Assembly (NCBI RefSeq): GCF_000471905.2
Contig: NW_006496628.1
Coordinates: 352,292-416,291 of the forward strand
Length of the DNA stretch: 64,000 nucleotides
Direction of reading: 5' to 3'
Source: Amborella trichopoda
Taxonomy: Eukaryota > Streptophyta > Magnoliopsida > Amborellales > Amborellaceae
The notes under the pieces were generated by a model that saw only the letters and a program-made list of their open reading frames with translations, was not told where the DNA came from and searched no databases. Positions within the stretch are counted from its first letter, which is position 1. Every line of letters starts with the position of its first letter. Made by a program: the position numbers and the translations under genes. Positions 12,278 to 23,680 of this stretch are shown piece after piece.

Positions 12278-12284
12278 TATATAA
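12278..12284 (+). promoter_or_regulatory. TATA-like box of family-2 LTR
   Basis: TATATAA in the context GCTCTATATAAGGAACTC, about 500 bases into the LTR and upstream of the pyrimidine-rich leader. This is the position expected of an LTR promoter. Confidence 0.5.
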
Positions 12285-12779
12285 GGAACTCAAGTCAATT
12301 GTAACACTCCCTCTTAGACTCTTAAACACTAAAGTATTTTCAATCAAGCTCTTGGAAACTCTTGAAATTCTTGCTTGTTCTTTTTCTTTACTTTCAAGTT
12401 CAAAACTCAAGAGAGAAAATACCCCAAGGAACCCTTCACTCCCGAGAACATCAAGGTCCCAACTCCCTTAAGATTCCCATCTCTCATTCCCATACACCCT
12501 AGAATTCCTGACTTCCATACACCTTAGAAGCTCCCAATCCTACTCCATACACCATATACCCTAACCTACACCATGCACTATAGTGCACCATACACCATAG
12601 CATCCTACACACCTTAGATAGCCTAAACCTTAGCCTCTCTCATACACCCTAGTTCCTATACACCATACCGCAACCCACCTTAGATAGTCACCTAGACCTT
12701 AAACCCTAACCTTGACCCAAGACTTAGATATCTCTCTCTCATGTGTATGCAAAGGGACCAATGAAGGTGAACCTAAGCT

Positions 12780-13410
12780 CAAGATCATTCTAGATCCACT
12801 CTCTCTACTCTCTCTTTCTATTTTTCTTTATATCTTCTTTTCCTCTTTCTCTCTTATTTTTCTTTTTCTCTATTTTCTTCTTCTCTATTTATTTCTCTCT
12901 TCTTCTCTCTTCTCTCTCTCTATCTCTCGGGTCATGGACCCACACCATAGGTAGGTCCACCCCTCTCTTGCTCTCTTACTCCCTCTTCTCTCATCTGCCC
13001 CTTTCATCTCTCTTCTCTCACCCTCCCCTCTCATCGTTCTTCTCTCATCTGCCCTGTCTCTACTCATTCATCTGCCCCTCGCTCTTTACTCTCTCATATG
13101 CCCCTCATCTCTCTTCTCTCATCTACCCCTCTCTCTTTCTCTACTCTCTCATCTGCCGCTCTTTCTCTACTCTCTCATCTGCCGCTCTTTCTCTACTCTC
13201 TCGTCTACCCCTCTGTATCTTCTCTCATCCGCCCCCTCTCTCTCATACTCTCCCATCCACTCTCTCTCGTACTCTCTCATATGTCCCTCTCCACCTACAC
13301 TCTCATCGGGCCATCTTTATCTTCCCCTCTCTTGTCTGCCCCTCTCTCCCTCATACTCTCTTGACCACCTCTCTTACTCTCTCATATCCTCCATCCTCTC
13401 ATCTCCCCCT
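12780..13410 (+). repeat. Pyrimidine-rich degenerate tandem tract (CTCTCATCTGCCCC type)
   Basis: Repeated CTCTCATCTGCC-like units within the family-2 LTR. The long Ser/Leu/Pro frames across it are products of composition, not genes. Confidence 0.8.
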
Positions 13411-14534
13411 AGATTCTAGACCTGCACCATAAGCGGCTCCGTCCTCCTTTAACCCCTTCATCTATCCTTCACTTATTTTAAGCACTTTCTTCTCTCTCTC
13501 CTTAACCCATATATCCATCTTTCATTTATTCCTTTTATTTTTCCTTTATTTGATTATTCCTTTTATTTTATTCTCTTATTCATTGCTTCTTTTACTCTCG
13601 AGCACTCATTGAGATAGTTCCCTAGGGTTCTAACTCTCAGATTACAACTCTAACCATCAACTCGTATAATCTAGTTTGATTATAAGAGACACTAATTCTC
13701 TTACACTCGGTCACTCGAGTTGGGGTTATCCTGAGTCAGCCTTCTTTAGAGTTTTAAAATTTCCACTACTCTAACCATCGAGTTACATAGTGTTCAGGTT
13801 GTGAGGGGCTTTCATCTCTCTCTTTCATTCTCTCTGTCTCTCACTTTATCACTTTTAAGGAGCTCTTTGGGTTAGTGACATAGTTATAGGCTCAGCCATG
13901 TAACTCCACTTCCCAAATCCTCTGGGTACCAAGGCTTTGAGTCTGGTGTTTTTCCTTGTCTTCGGTAATACTTCTTAGGAGAGGTTACGCTGAAAGGCTA
14001 CCCAAATTTCTTTGGGTCATCCCTTCACTTCTTTTACTTCATCTTCTTCTTCTTCTCACTTCTAAAACCAAGTTTTCATCAACTTAGTCTTATTATCTTC
14101 TTTTTTCTTTTTTCTTACCTAGTGCTTCTACCACTCTACCCCCAAAACTAGAGCCATTACCCATAAAAAAGCACATTAGAGAGGAGTTAACTTTAAGTGG
14201 ATTTCATTAACAGTTTTTCAGTGAGAGTCTAGGTGAGGTTTTGAGTTTAGAGACAGCGTTGAATTCAAACCGCGTTATTGGGCAGCTGAAGGGCTTTCAT
14301 TCATTGATCTAAGAGGGCAGTAGCCCGGGCGTATCCCACAAACTCAACTCTTGAAATATAGATTTTCAAGTCCACCTCTTCATCTTTTTAAAATCCTCTC
14401 ATAGTTGGACATACCTATTCACATGTGACACACGAGGTGCACACGGTCTCATGAGGTCAAGCCGCTGTTTGAGAGGGGATCAATCGAACCTAGGTTCCTT
14501 AGGGAGCCTGAGCGAGGTAGATCTAGGTCCGACA

Positions 14535-15189
14535 AATTATGAGGCGATGGAGAAACATTTTATGGGATTTGAAAACAACTATCATTTCAACAATGGAGAA
14601 GATTGACCATTTTAAAGGGGAGCTCAGGTTTTACCCTTCAGTAGGAGGTGATTTTTCTTCGTTTAGTGTTTTGACCTTTATAGGGGCATTCAAATTGTAA
14701 TTTATCAAATGGCAGCCCAATTCAATTTATTATTATGGCATTAGGGTAGTCATTTGGCAATATTTCCCTTTCTTTAGGATTAAGATAGATCTTCTTTATT
14801 TAGTTAGTTAACTTAGTTTTCTATTCATATGGGAGAGTCACGTAGTGCCCTAAATAAGTGGGAGTAGAGATATTTTCTAGAAAAGAGGATCCAACTGAGT
14901 AAATAGGAAAGTTTGGAAAGAGGTTGAATTACATGATTTGGGGAGAGATAATCAAGGGAAGTCAGAGAATTTTTGCTGGTATTTAAAACTTTCCCCTTGC
15001 AAGAGAGACTTGGATATTTTTGTAGATAGTTTTTTTATGAATAAAGAAAAGAGAACTTCTTCTTTCGATGGCTTGATTTACTGTCCCTTATTTTCTCCGC
15101 AATTGTTATTTTTTAAAAAAGTTTAAGATCGAAAGAAAGATGGATTTGATTTCCCAAACTCCTTTCGCATCAATTTTGCATAATAGTAA

Positions 15190-15190
<1 letters not shown>
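14535..15190. other. Unclassified spacer
   Basis: AT-rich DNA beyond the family-2 LTR. I see no gene, no strong repeat and no match to the rest of the window. Confidence 0.4.

Positions 15191-15191
<1 letters not shown>

Positions 15192-15242
<51 letters not shown>
15192..15242. repeat. (GA)n microsatellite
   Basis: About 25 perfect GA units. A shorter GA run resumes at 15360-15373 beyond the gap. Confidence 0.95.
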
Positions 15243-15245
<3 letters not shown>

Positions 15246-15339
15246 TATTACTATAATACGTTAGTAGGAGTAAATAATTACGTAACTAACCTAACCTAAC
15301 TAACTAAACTAAAACTAACGTACTAGTAGTATACGTAGT

Positions 15340-15359
15340 NNNNNNNNNNNNNNNNNNNN
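15340..15359. other. Assembly gap (20 N)
   Basis: Twenty unknown bases between two GA runs. The true distance is not known. The roughly 98 bases to its left are simple sequence and may be unreliable. Confidence 0.98.
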
Positions 15360-15518
15360 GAGAGAGAGAGAGATGGATTTCATAATAACTTTGAGGGGAG
15401 AAAAAAAATATTTTGTACTAAAAACCCCACCAAATTCAAAAATAAAAATAGCTGGTGATCTAGAAGGATGACATGCAGCCCAAACTCCATTAAAATTCAA
15501 GGGAAAGAAAATAAACAT

Positions 15519-16022
15519 GGGAAAGGTTTTTATACTTTCCCTACAATATAGAAGATCTATGCTTCCCCTACCATCCAGCCATCCCATTTTGATCAAAAGA
15601 GCCACTCACCATTTGATTTTAGATCCGACATCTCAAAGTATTTTATTTTAAATTTTTTTTTTACAAATTGTATGAATATGAAATTTGATACATACCATCT
15701 TCTCATTAGGGTGCACCTATAAAAATTATTAAAAATAATATTTTGATAAAATATAATGACAACCTTGAATATTTCAGGAGTATTTTGGTCATTTTATTTT
15801 ATTAGAAATATTTTTTTTATATTTTCTCTAGTGCGAGTTTAGTAGAGGATTGGACGTACAAATTTTTGTGTCAAAATAGTTTATATAAAAAATTAAAACC
15901 AAAATAGTGTACAGATATTACATTGTGATTGGGGCAATCTTAGCTCCCCATTCAGAATGGACGGTTGGATAAGGGGAAGTATATAAGTTTTATGTTGTAG
16001 GGGAAGCATAGAAATCTTGCCC
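15519..16022 (+). mobile_element. MITE with terminal inverted repeats and 8-9-bp target duplication
   Basis: A 504-bp element. Its left end (GGGAAAGGTTTTTATACTTT) is an imperfect inverted match to its right end, which reads GGGCAAGATTTCTATGCTTC on the other strand; the similarity continues through a CTTCCCCTA block for some 60 bases. It is flanked by ATAAACAT (15511-15518) and ATAAAACAT (16023-16031), close to a 9-bp duplication. GG-starting ends with a 9-bp duplication suggest a Mutator-like MITE; hAT (8 bp) is the alternative. It has no coding capacity. A second inverted copy starts at 63516. Confidence 0.75.
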
Positions 16023-16674
16023 ATAAAACATTACATGCTCTGACAGGAAATTATCGGGTATCTACCGAAAAGAGCACATACAGCGTACCATAGGATCATA
16101 TTGTACCTTAACCATGGAAGTATAGAAAAAAAGTGAGAAAGAATTTACTTATTCTTATACCTGAGTTTGGGAAGCATTTTAGAATAGGAAAAAGTTTATA
16201 TAAGGATGTAACCTTATAATGTAGAACTATGGATGCACCTCAAAAATCCACCGGAAAAGAAGTTTTAATGTTGAAAAACCCTTTGATTGATCATCTTGAC
16301 ATCGAGATGTATGACTATAAAAAATAAAAAGATTTTAAGTCTTAGAAATAGTGCATTTTACAACATATTATATACACCGTCCATTTTCAAGATTTTCATA
16401 TGTTTATAGATTTAGTTGATTTTAACCATTTTTGAAATTTAAAATTTTATAATTAGATATAAAAATAAATTTTGAGATAACCCTAAGAACATTTTACATC
16501 AAAATTATATACCATGATAAAATTTGAACGTGCACCTTACCTCTACAACTACTGATGCATCCGTATGTAGAATAAGGGGCGCGTTTTCACAAAAGTAATA
16601 ATTTAGTTTTTTTTTTTTTTTTTCTTTGACACTTTGTACTTGTCTATCCCAAAAATTGAAAATTATACAATGAT

Positions 16675-16885
16675 ATCCTTTATCTTTGGGACAAGGTGGC
16701 CACTGTTAATCTTGACCATTAAATGTGAAATTAGATGGCAGCATTTATTGTATTGACCAAGCTCAAACTTCAGAAGTAATTTTCTCTAACTTTATGACAC
16801 ATCCACGCTATCAAATTTCACATTAGATGGTTGTAAGTAATTGTGACCTCCTTCTATCAAAGGTAAATGGTCTCAATATGTACCC
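16675..16885. mobile_element. Small MITE-like inverted repeat inside the 16183-17880 element
   Basis: The left half around GACCATTAAATGTGAAATTAGATGG pairs with the right half around ATTTCACATTAGATGGTTG over about 60 bases on each side. It is related to the structure at 17220-17410, so the two are probably copies of one family. Confidence 0.5.
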
Positions 16886-17219
16886 CTCCAATAATTGGAG
16901 GTAATTTTATTAGAGGTATGTATAAAATGCATATGACTTTTTATGCTTTTTCTTTTTAAAAATTAATTGTGAGATTCTGCCCATATTCAATTTTCTTTGT
17001 CAAGTTATCATTTCTTTTCCCCTCCCTAAGTTGTGCCCAAATTTTTGGGCTTTAAAAATATGGAAAATTTTTCTAAGTGTGTGCTGAAATATTTTATGTG
17101 AGTAAAGGGTCTTAAAACTATAAAAAAGTCATGTGTCCCAATCATTTAACGTCCATCTGTAAGATGGACGTTAAGAGATAGCACTTGATCTTATAAAATA
17201 ATTAAAAAGCATCTTTGGA

Positions 17220-17410
17220 TGCATGAAGGTCACATTCATTATTAACTGTTAGATTTGAAATCCGGTGGTTGTGGACATATCATTGTCCAGACACAATCCA
17301 AAAAAAAATTCTAAATGTTGTGACACACTTCCATCTATTAGATTTCACATATAATGGTTAAAAGTGATTGTCACTTCCTTGTACAAAAACTAAATGACCT
17401 CATAGTAAAT
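17220..17410. mobile_element. Second small MITE-like inverted repeat
   Basis: The right half (TCTATTAGATTTCACATAT... TCACTTCCTTGTAC) resembles the right half of 16675-16885 in direct orientation, and its own left half in inverted orientation. Confidence 0.5.
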
Positions 17411-18090
17411 AATCTCTTTAAATATTTTTTTTTTTTTTTGTTTTGTTTTGAACATAGCCTAGATTATGAATATCTACGAAACTAAATAAAAGAAAGGCAT
17501 GGTTTGTTTTGAGCCGAGGCCCTAAACAATCAAAGTAAAGTGTACCTTCAAATAGTGTCGAGAATTGTGGTTTGAATACTAGAAATTTTTGTGATAGCCT
17601 TAAAATATATTTTTATTTTTAATTATAAAATTGAAAAGTTTAAAAATAGTGTAGATCCAACAGATCTATGAAAATCTTAAAAATTGACCATCCAAAGATG
17701 TGTTACAACTATTTCCAAAACTTAAAATCCATTTTTTTCTCATGTCCCATACATCTTGATGTCGAGATGATCACTTTGAGGATATTTGGGCATCAAAACA
17801 ATTTCTTCTAGTGAAATTTTGTGGTGGTCTCTAATTGGATTATTTAGAGCCTCTGCTTTATATAAACTTTTATCTTTAAGATGAAAAGTGTGGATACACA
17901 CTTATAATGAGTCGGCTAACACAAACAAAGCCTACCCTAACAAAATTCTTTATGTTTTACTCGAGGGAGTGAATGAATGGTATTCTCCTAGCCAGTAGTT
18001 AAAACGTAGGTGGTTTTGTCACGGAACTGTCAAAGTTGGAGTCACACTAGAAGTGGGAAGTACTAGAATCGGGAACTATCAAAGCGTGCC

Positions 18091-18245
18091 GGCAAATAGT
18101 GTCGAGAAATGTGGTTTCAACACTGAAAATCTTTGTGATAACCTTAAAATATATATTTATCTCTAATTATAAAATTTAATGCTTTAACAATAGTGTGCAT
18201 TGAGTAGATCTGTGAAAAATTGAAAATTGACTGTCTAAAAAGAAA
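18091..18245. mobile_element. Split copy of the long-inverted-end transposon, first part
   Basis: Collinear with about 17547-17690 of the neighbouring element (CAAATAGTGTCGAGAAATGTGG onward). The match stops near 18245 and resumes at 20388, so this is one right-arm copy opened by later DNA. Confidence 0.6.
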
Positions 18246-20387
18246 GTTGGACTATGTGATAAAGCACGGTCTATATAAATTTAATTTTTTCTTTACTTAC
18301 ACTGGCAAGATTACATATAATGTCTAATTAAAAGAAAAATCACATTCTTTAAATAAATAAATAAAACTTTTCTCAGTTGGTGCCCCTTAAATACAGCTCC
18401 TTTATTCAATAAATAAAAACTTGACACATTGTTTTATTGGACTAGAAGAGCGTGACAAAGAAATAAAATAAAGCAACTAAAATTACCAGAGATTACCTCA
18501 ACCACACTTAATACACCTCACACCGAGTCTCCTCCTTCCAATCGTGCTCATGATCAATGATCGATCTTGATTCTACTAAATATGGAAAAACCCTCCAATA
18601 ACATATGTATCTTATATAGAACCAAAGTGCTGAGGCCTCCTTAAGCCCCATTAACTCAACCTTAAAGAGATGAGAGAGACAGATAAAACCTCTAGGTGGG
18701 GTGTGCGCCCTTCTTCTACCTTTCTATGAGAGAGAATGTTAGAGAGAGAACCTTCCTTGCTTGGGACGTGCCCCCTTTGTAACCTTTTGAAGAGAGAGGG
18801 AGGAGCCTAGGTGGGTCGTGGCCCCTTAAAGAGAGAAAGAGAGAGTTTAGAGAGAACATGAGAGGTATAGAGAATTATGAGAGGGAGAGCCTCTATTTAT
18901 AGATTTTTTGTGCCGTAGGGTTTGTCATCTTTAATGAAATAAAATCTAGACCATTGATCTAAGGAGACTTATGGGGTGAGAGATGTGAGTCACCAATTCT
19001 TTAAATCCACCATCAAAATTCAAAGGAATATACTAGAACCTTATCTTCTATTTCTTAAACTTATTCCCATCAAATATTTAAATAACGAAAATATACTCAT
19101 ACCTTCTCTTTTAATGGATATTCATTCTTTATTAATTCAATCTTTGATCAATCAAAATATCTTGATTCACAAGGATATTTAATCATTATTCAGTCAATAT
19201 TTGATCAATCAAAATATTTTGATTCACAAGACATATTGAATTTAATTATCTTGATTCTTTATGTCATGAGCTTTGTATCAAAATGGAAAGCCAACTCGCA
19301 AGGAGGCTTCATTTCACATGATAGAAAGTCCATCCACCTATGGGTAGGGCGTTCCACCCTATATGACTCCTCATCGACCGCACCCAATTGCAACATGTGA
19401 TTTAATTGAAGTGGGTCAATGACTCAAAATGGGCCCCACATATTTTTAGTGAATAAAAATATTTTAATTTTTTCAAAAATAAGCTTTTACTTCTCTTTGA
19501 TTATTTAAAACATTGAAAGTTGATTTCCTCTTATATTATAAATCTAAATGTAAAATTAAAATATCAAGATAATCACAAAAATTCAAATAATCATTCTAAA
19601 AATTATATAATAAAAAATTAATTAAAAATAATTAATTTTTATGGGAATTCAATCCGTATAGGTCTAGGAATCATGAATATACTGGAGTACTCTAGCTGCA
19701 ACAGTGGACCACGATCCATACTAGCTTTCTCAAACTGTCCCAACGATCCTCATGACCCACAATCTACTGCAGAGGTTTATGATTGGACCATCAAAGTCAG
19801 TCAAATAGACTAGGGCACATAATCTCACTCTATGGACTGCAGGTTCTCCCTTAGATACAAATGCATGGTCCTTCAGACCATAGGTTCTCCCTTAGAAACA
19901 AATACATGATCCCTCAGACCATGATGCAAGTGCGGCTCTATAACACATAGGTGTAATAGCTCGAACATGTATACGCTTCACCCTCAATGATGGATTGCTA
20001 TCTCGATACGGCTATCATGGTGCGTAGGTGTAATCGCTTGCGTGTACGTGTTTCACCCTCAATGATAGATGGTTATCTCGATAGGCTATCTATGTACATG
20101 CCGTGTGATGGTACATGGATGAAGCTTTTGCCCAGTCTCTAAAGGCCAACCATTACATACTGCCTCTAAAGGCCAACCATCACACACAGTCTCTAAAGGC
20201 CAAATAGTCCCTCGACTCACTCATTGGGGCAACATTGACCTCCATAAGGGATGACTAACTGAACCCTCATTGGTTTAATTCTATGCCTAGGTACTTTAGG
20301 TTTTCCAACTCAACTGGCCTAGCACATCGAGCCAAGTTCGAGTATGGTCCACAAGAGGACCACACTCTCACACAAACCCAAAAAAAA
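18246..20387 (-). mobile_element. Insertion of about 2.1 kb, possible solo LTR
   Basis: This fills the break in the split transposon copy, so it arrived as a unit. It starts near TGTGATAAAG and ends near CTCTCACACA, a plausible TG...CA frame read on either strand, but I could not confirm a target duplication. On the minus strand there is a TATAAATA box at 18894-18901 with a pyrimidine-rich leader after it, as in an LTR. Internal short repeats: two 42-bp units near 19850-19930, two about 77-bp units near 19945-20095 and three about 29-bp units near 20125-20210. No coding frame is convincing. Confidence 0.4.
18894..18901 (-). promoter_or_regulatory. TATA-like box in the 2.1-kb insertion
   Basis: TATAAATA on the minus strand followed by a GAGGCTCTCCCTCTC leader. 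It is the best-looking promoter element in this region, and I see no gene after it. Confidence 0.35.
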
Positions 20388-20576
20388 ATTCATTACAAGA
20401 TGAACTATTTTCCAAACCTTGAAATCCATTTTTTTTCTCATATCCATGCATCATCTTGAGGTGGAGATGATCAATTTGAAGATATTTGGGCATCAAAACA
20501 ACCTCTTCTAGTGAAAGTTTTGAGGTGCGGCCTAATTTGATTAGAGCCTCCCACCTATATAAATGTTTTCTTTAAG
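20388..20576. mobile_element. Split copy of the long-inverted-end transposon, second part
   Basis: Collinear with about 17700-17880 (GATATTTGGGCATCAAAACAA and the TATATAAA end), completing the copy begun at 18091-18245. Confidence 0.6.
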
Positions 20577-20992
20577 TTTTGTTTGCATCCTTTTATTTGT
20601 CCCTTTAATTCGGCAGAGCACAGCTCTCGCCAGCTCATCCGATTTGATTCAAAACAAAATATATTCCAACCCAAAAAAAAAATTACACATAAAAATATAT
20701 TCAAACACAAATATACCCCTGCTCATCAAGCACAAATATATCCCTGTTCATCCAATTTGAGTCAAAAGAAAATATATTCTAAAACAAAAAAAATCACACA
20801 TAAAAACAAAAAATATAAATTCAAACATAATTATACGCACAACCCAACCCTTGATGTAAGGACATGTTCTTTTCTTTTAATATTTAATATCGATATCATC
20901 ATTTGCTTGGCTGCAACCCTTGAGGCAAGGATTTCCCATCCCAACACTTGATATAAGGATATGGTTCTTTTCTTTTAATATCTTCAAGATAG
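20577..20992. repeat. AT-rich spacer with two short duplications
   Basis: There are two diverged copies of an ACAAAATATATTC/ACACATAAAAA block (20650-20820) and two of a CTTGATxTAAGGAxATG block about 110 bases apart (20840-20985). I see no gene. Confidence 0.5.
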
Positions 20993-21597
20993 TAGGTACT
21001 CAACTATGTATCACCTTTGGGCAAACGGATTAGCTGAGGCTTTCAATAAGACCTTGTGCAACGTTTTAAGGAAATTGGTATCAAAGATGAAGAAGAACTG
21101 GCACGAGAAGCTTCCTGAAGCCTTATGAGAGTATCTCACTACCACGAGAAATACCACCGATTTCACTCCTTTATTCCCGGGTCTATGGGGGTGAAGCAGT
21201 TTTACCCCTTGAAATTCAAGTTCCTTCACAGCGTGTCGCTATACATCAAGGACTAACCGAAGATGACAGAGTGAAAATTCAGTATCAAGAATTGGATGCA
21301 CTTGATGAAAAGAGGTTGGAGGCTCAGCAGAACCTCGAACTCAACCAGGGGAGAATGAAGAGGGCCTTTGAAAAGTTAGTCAAAGTCCGCTCCTTCGCCC
21401 ATGGGGATCTAATTCTAGCTATCAAGAGGTCGATTGTTATGCATGGGCGGTGCAAAGAGAAGTTTGAACCCATGTTGGAAAGTCCCTTTATAGTAAAAAA
21501 GGTCTCACCAAATGGAGCTTACATACTAGCACATCTTGATGGAGAAGAAGCAATGCCCCCTATCAGTGGGCGATATCTAAAGAAATATTATGCATGA
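20993..21597 (+). mobile_element. Tat element integrase C-terminal remnant (old plus-strand copy)
   Basis: Starts inside integrase, collinear with minus-strand 33030-32430. Recognisable parts are the NGLAE-type block after the catalytic core (here WANGLAEAF-like), a YQELDALDEKRLEAQQNLELNQGRMKRAF helix-rich linker (in short segments), and the C-terminal beta-barrel module with PFIVKKVSPNGAY and the end YLKKYY. The copy is 5'-truncated at about 20993, so gag and most of pol are absent. It is a fossil. Confidence 0.85.
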
Positions 21598-21789
21598 TGA
21601 ATACTCAAAAAGACTCAATGTGCAACAATAAAGAGTTAAAAGGATGGTAAAAAGAAAAGGAGAGAGACAATTCAAACAAGGTTTTAACTCTTTTATTGCA
21701 TAAAAAGGAGTTACAAGCCAAAACGTTGATTATTAGGGAGGTTACAAATCCATCATGAAGAATTGCTCTCGCAAAGAGAATAGGTGCAG

Positions 21790-22010
21790 TAGAATGTCAC
21801 TCTTGCATCTGAAGAAAAGAAAACAGTTGACTCTAAGCGTTACTCTTGCATCTGAGGAAAAGAAAACGGTGGACTCCAAGTGTCGCTCTTGCATCTGAGG
21901 AAAAGAAGACAATTGACTTCAAGTGTCGCTCCTGCATCTGAGGAAAAGAAGACGGTTGACTCCAAGCGTCGTCGCTCTTTCATCCGAGGAGAGGAACGGT
22001 TACAGGCCAA
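21790..22010 (+). repeat. Tandem repeat, about 43-bp unit, four to five copies
   Basis: Units of GCATCTGAGGAAAAGAAGAC followed by a GTTGACTCCAAGCGTCGCTCTT-like part. It sits about 200 bases after the integrase end. The other copies (32100-32200 minus strand, 49850-49990) carry a different GAAGAAG-rich repeat at the same place. Confidence 0.75.
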
Positions 22011-22439
22011 ATATCTCTCTCACCATCAGAAGCATCGCTCTTGGATCTAAGGGAGAGAGGACGGTTACAGGCCAAAAGTGGTCTTCACAATAGAAAAAGG
22101 TGGAAGCACTTTGATGGGATATACCAGACACACAAAGCAGACTTCTCTGGCAAGGAACTGGCCTAGGATGGAGAGCACACCCTATTCATAGTGAGTGCCC
22201 TTCCACAGAGCAACATGGACTTCACTATTGTGCTGGAGGACTTGGCTTCCAACAGGCATCACCAGCCAAGCCTTACCATTGGTCATCGCCTTTCGGCAAC
22301 CCCAATCATCGTCGTGCACGATCACAACAAAACATGATTCATCGTCGTTTATCAAAGGATCGAGAAAGAAATAGCCGTGCATGACTAGCACCCAATGCAT
22401 CATGTTACTAGCAACGTGCGACCAAGGCACTGACTAGCA

Positions 22440-22690
22440 CTGTGCGAGATTAGCATCGGCTTTGTTTCAGAGACCCAACACCGGCAGCGTATCCTAAGGC
22501 TAGCGCTGACTATGTTTTTGAGGCCCAGCGCTGACTACGTATCCTAAGGTCAGCGCCGGCTATGTTCTGAGGCTCAGCACTGACTATGTATCCTAATGCT
22601 AACGCCGGTTATGTTTATGAGGCCTAGTGCCACCTGCTTATCCTAAGGCTAGCGCCGGCTGTATTTTTGAGGCCCCTCGCCACCACGACT
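22440..22690 (+). repeat. Tandem repeat around AGCGCCGGCTATGT, about 50-60-bp unit
   Basis: At least four units alternating 'TATCCTAAGGCTAGCGCCGGC' and 'TATGTTTTTGAGGCCCAGCGC'. A related CGCCGGTTG motif recurs in the later copies. Confidence 0.65.
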
Positions 22691-23499
22691 GTTCACCTTC
22701 TCCCTTCATGTCCCTGCGACTGTTCGTCTCTAGGTGACCTCTCCCGTGACCTTTCGGTTGCCTAAGACCCTTCGTCTCCCCAGTGACTGCACACCTTCTC
22801 GAGACACCTCATCTTTCTGCAATGGATCAAATTCCCAACATTATCCTTCGCCTCCCAGCAACTAATCACCTCTTGGTGACCCTCCATTTACCCCGTGACC
22901 TCTCGATTCCCCACCGAAAAACTCCCCTCTTTCATCGAAAACCCACTACGAAGCCTTTCCCCTTCCTGCACTCTACTGGAAGATAGCCTGAAGCTAGCAG
23001 AAGTCCCCTGGAAGCCCTCTGCTGCAACTTCCCCCTTGTTCTCCTTCTCCGAAACCCCAAAAACCATGGTTGAAACCTTAGCTAGTAAAAAAACTACTTC
23101 CTTATTTCAATCCCCAACACGGAAAACCACTGTGCTCCCTATGTACCTCTGTCGGTATTCTCTTGCCGGTGAATTCCTGAAACCTTCACGAAAAGACCTT
23201 GCGTGCCCGCCAGAAATTCATGATGGAGTCTCTTCTTTCTCTCTCACTGTAAAACTTGTCATTTTACCTTCAGTGAAAACAGTAAAAATGGGGTTTACCC
23301 CCTTATATAAGTGACGCTACCTTCAATTACCCCTCACAAACCAAGAACACCAGGAAAATCCTTGAAGACCAAGCGTCGACGGGCCAGATCAGGTAGGGCT
23401 CTGACCCGGGGCCCAAATATAGTTTATGGCCATTCAAGAAATCCCAATCTTCATAAGCCAAGACCGGGTCGGGCTTAGGGCAAAGACCCGAACACAGGT

Positions 23500-23680
23500 C
23501 ATCACCGGCTGTGTAATCTTAACCCATCGCCGACTATGTAATCTTGACCCAGCATCGGCTGTGTCCTTAATGATCCAATGTCGATTGTGTTCTTAATGAT
23601 CCAGAACTAGCTATGTTCTCAATAACCCAGCATCGGCTATGTCCTCAGAGACCCAGCACCGGCTGTGTTCCCAAATGTAT
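23500..23680 (+). repeat. Tandem repeat around CCCAGCATCGGCTGTGT, about 30-bp unit
   Basis: Six or so units of 'GACCCAGCATCGGCTGTGT' plus a short variable part such as CTTAATGAT. The motif resembles that at 22440-22690. Confidence 0.65.

Larger units (their letters stand above)
11739..14534 (+). mobile_element. Family-2 Tat-like element, right (3') LTR
   Basis: The right part (from about 13234) is collinear with the LTR at 136-973 and ends in the same block, but is followed by unrelated DNA instead of a primer-binding motif, as expected of a 3' LTR. The left edge is uncertain by about 50 bases; I placed it at a TG ahead of a diverged block. It contains a TATA-like box at 12278, a long pyrimidine-rich tract and the ATTGATCTAAGAGGGCA block near 14306. 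Confidence 0.6.
16183..17880. mobile_element. Non-autonomous DNA transposon with long inverted ends (about 330-350 bp)
   Basis: The left arm (about 16183-16520) is the imperfect reverse complement of the right arm (about 17540-17880). Shared blocks include AGTTTATATAA at the ends and GATCATCTTGACATCGAGATGTAT against ATACATCTTGATGTCGAGATGATC (parts only need match). There is no transposase frame. Long inverted ends suggest a Mutator-like element, but I could not fix the target duplication. Two smaller inverted structures lie inside it. Confidence 0.6.

Noticed and set aside
12968-13432. 154-residue Ser/Leu-rich frame with repeats
   Set aside because: Translation of the CTCTCATCTGCC tandem tract inside the family-2 LTR.
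15283-15310. Telomere-like CTAACCTAACCTAACTAACTAAACT
   Set aside because: Only two or three imperfect units, not the plant TTTAGGG repeat, and next to an assembly gap.
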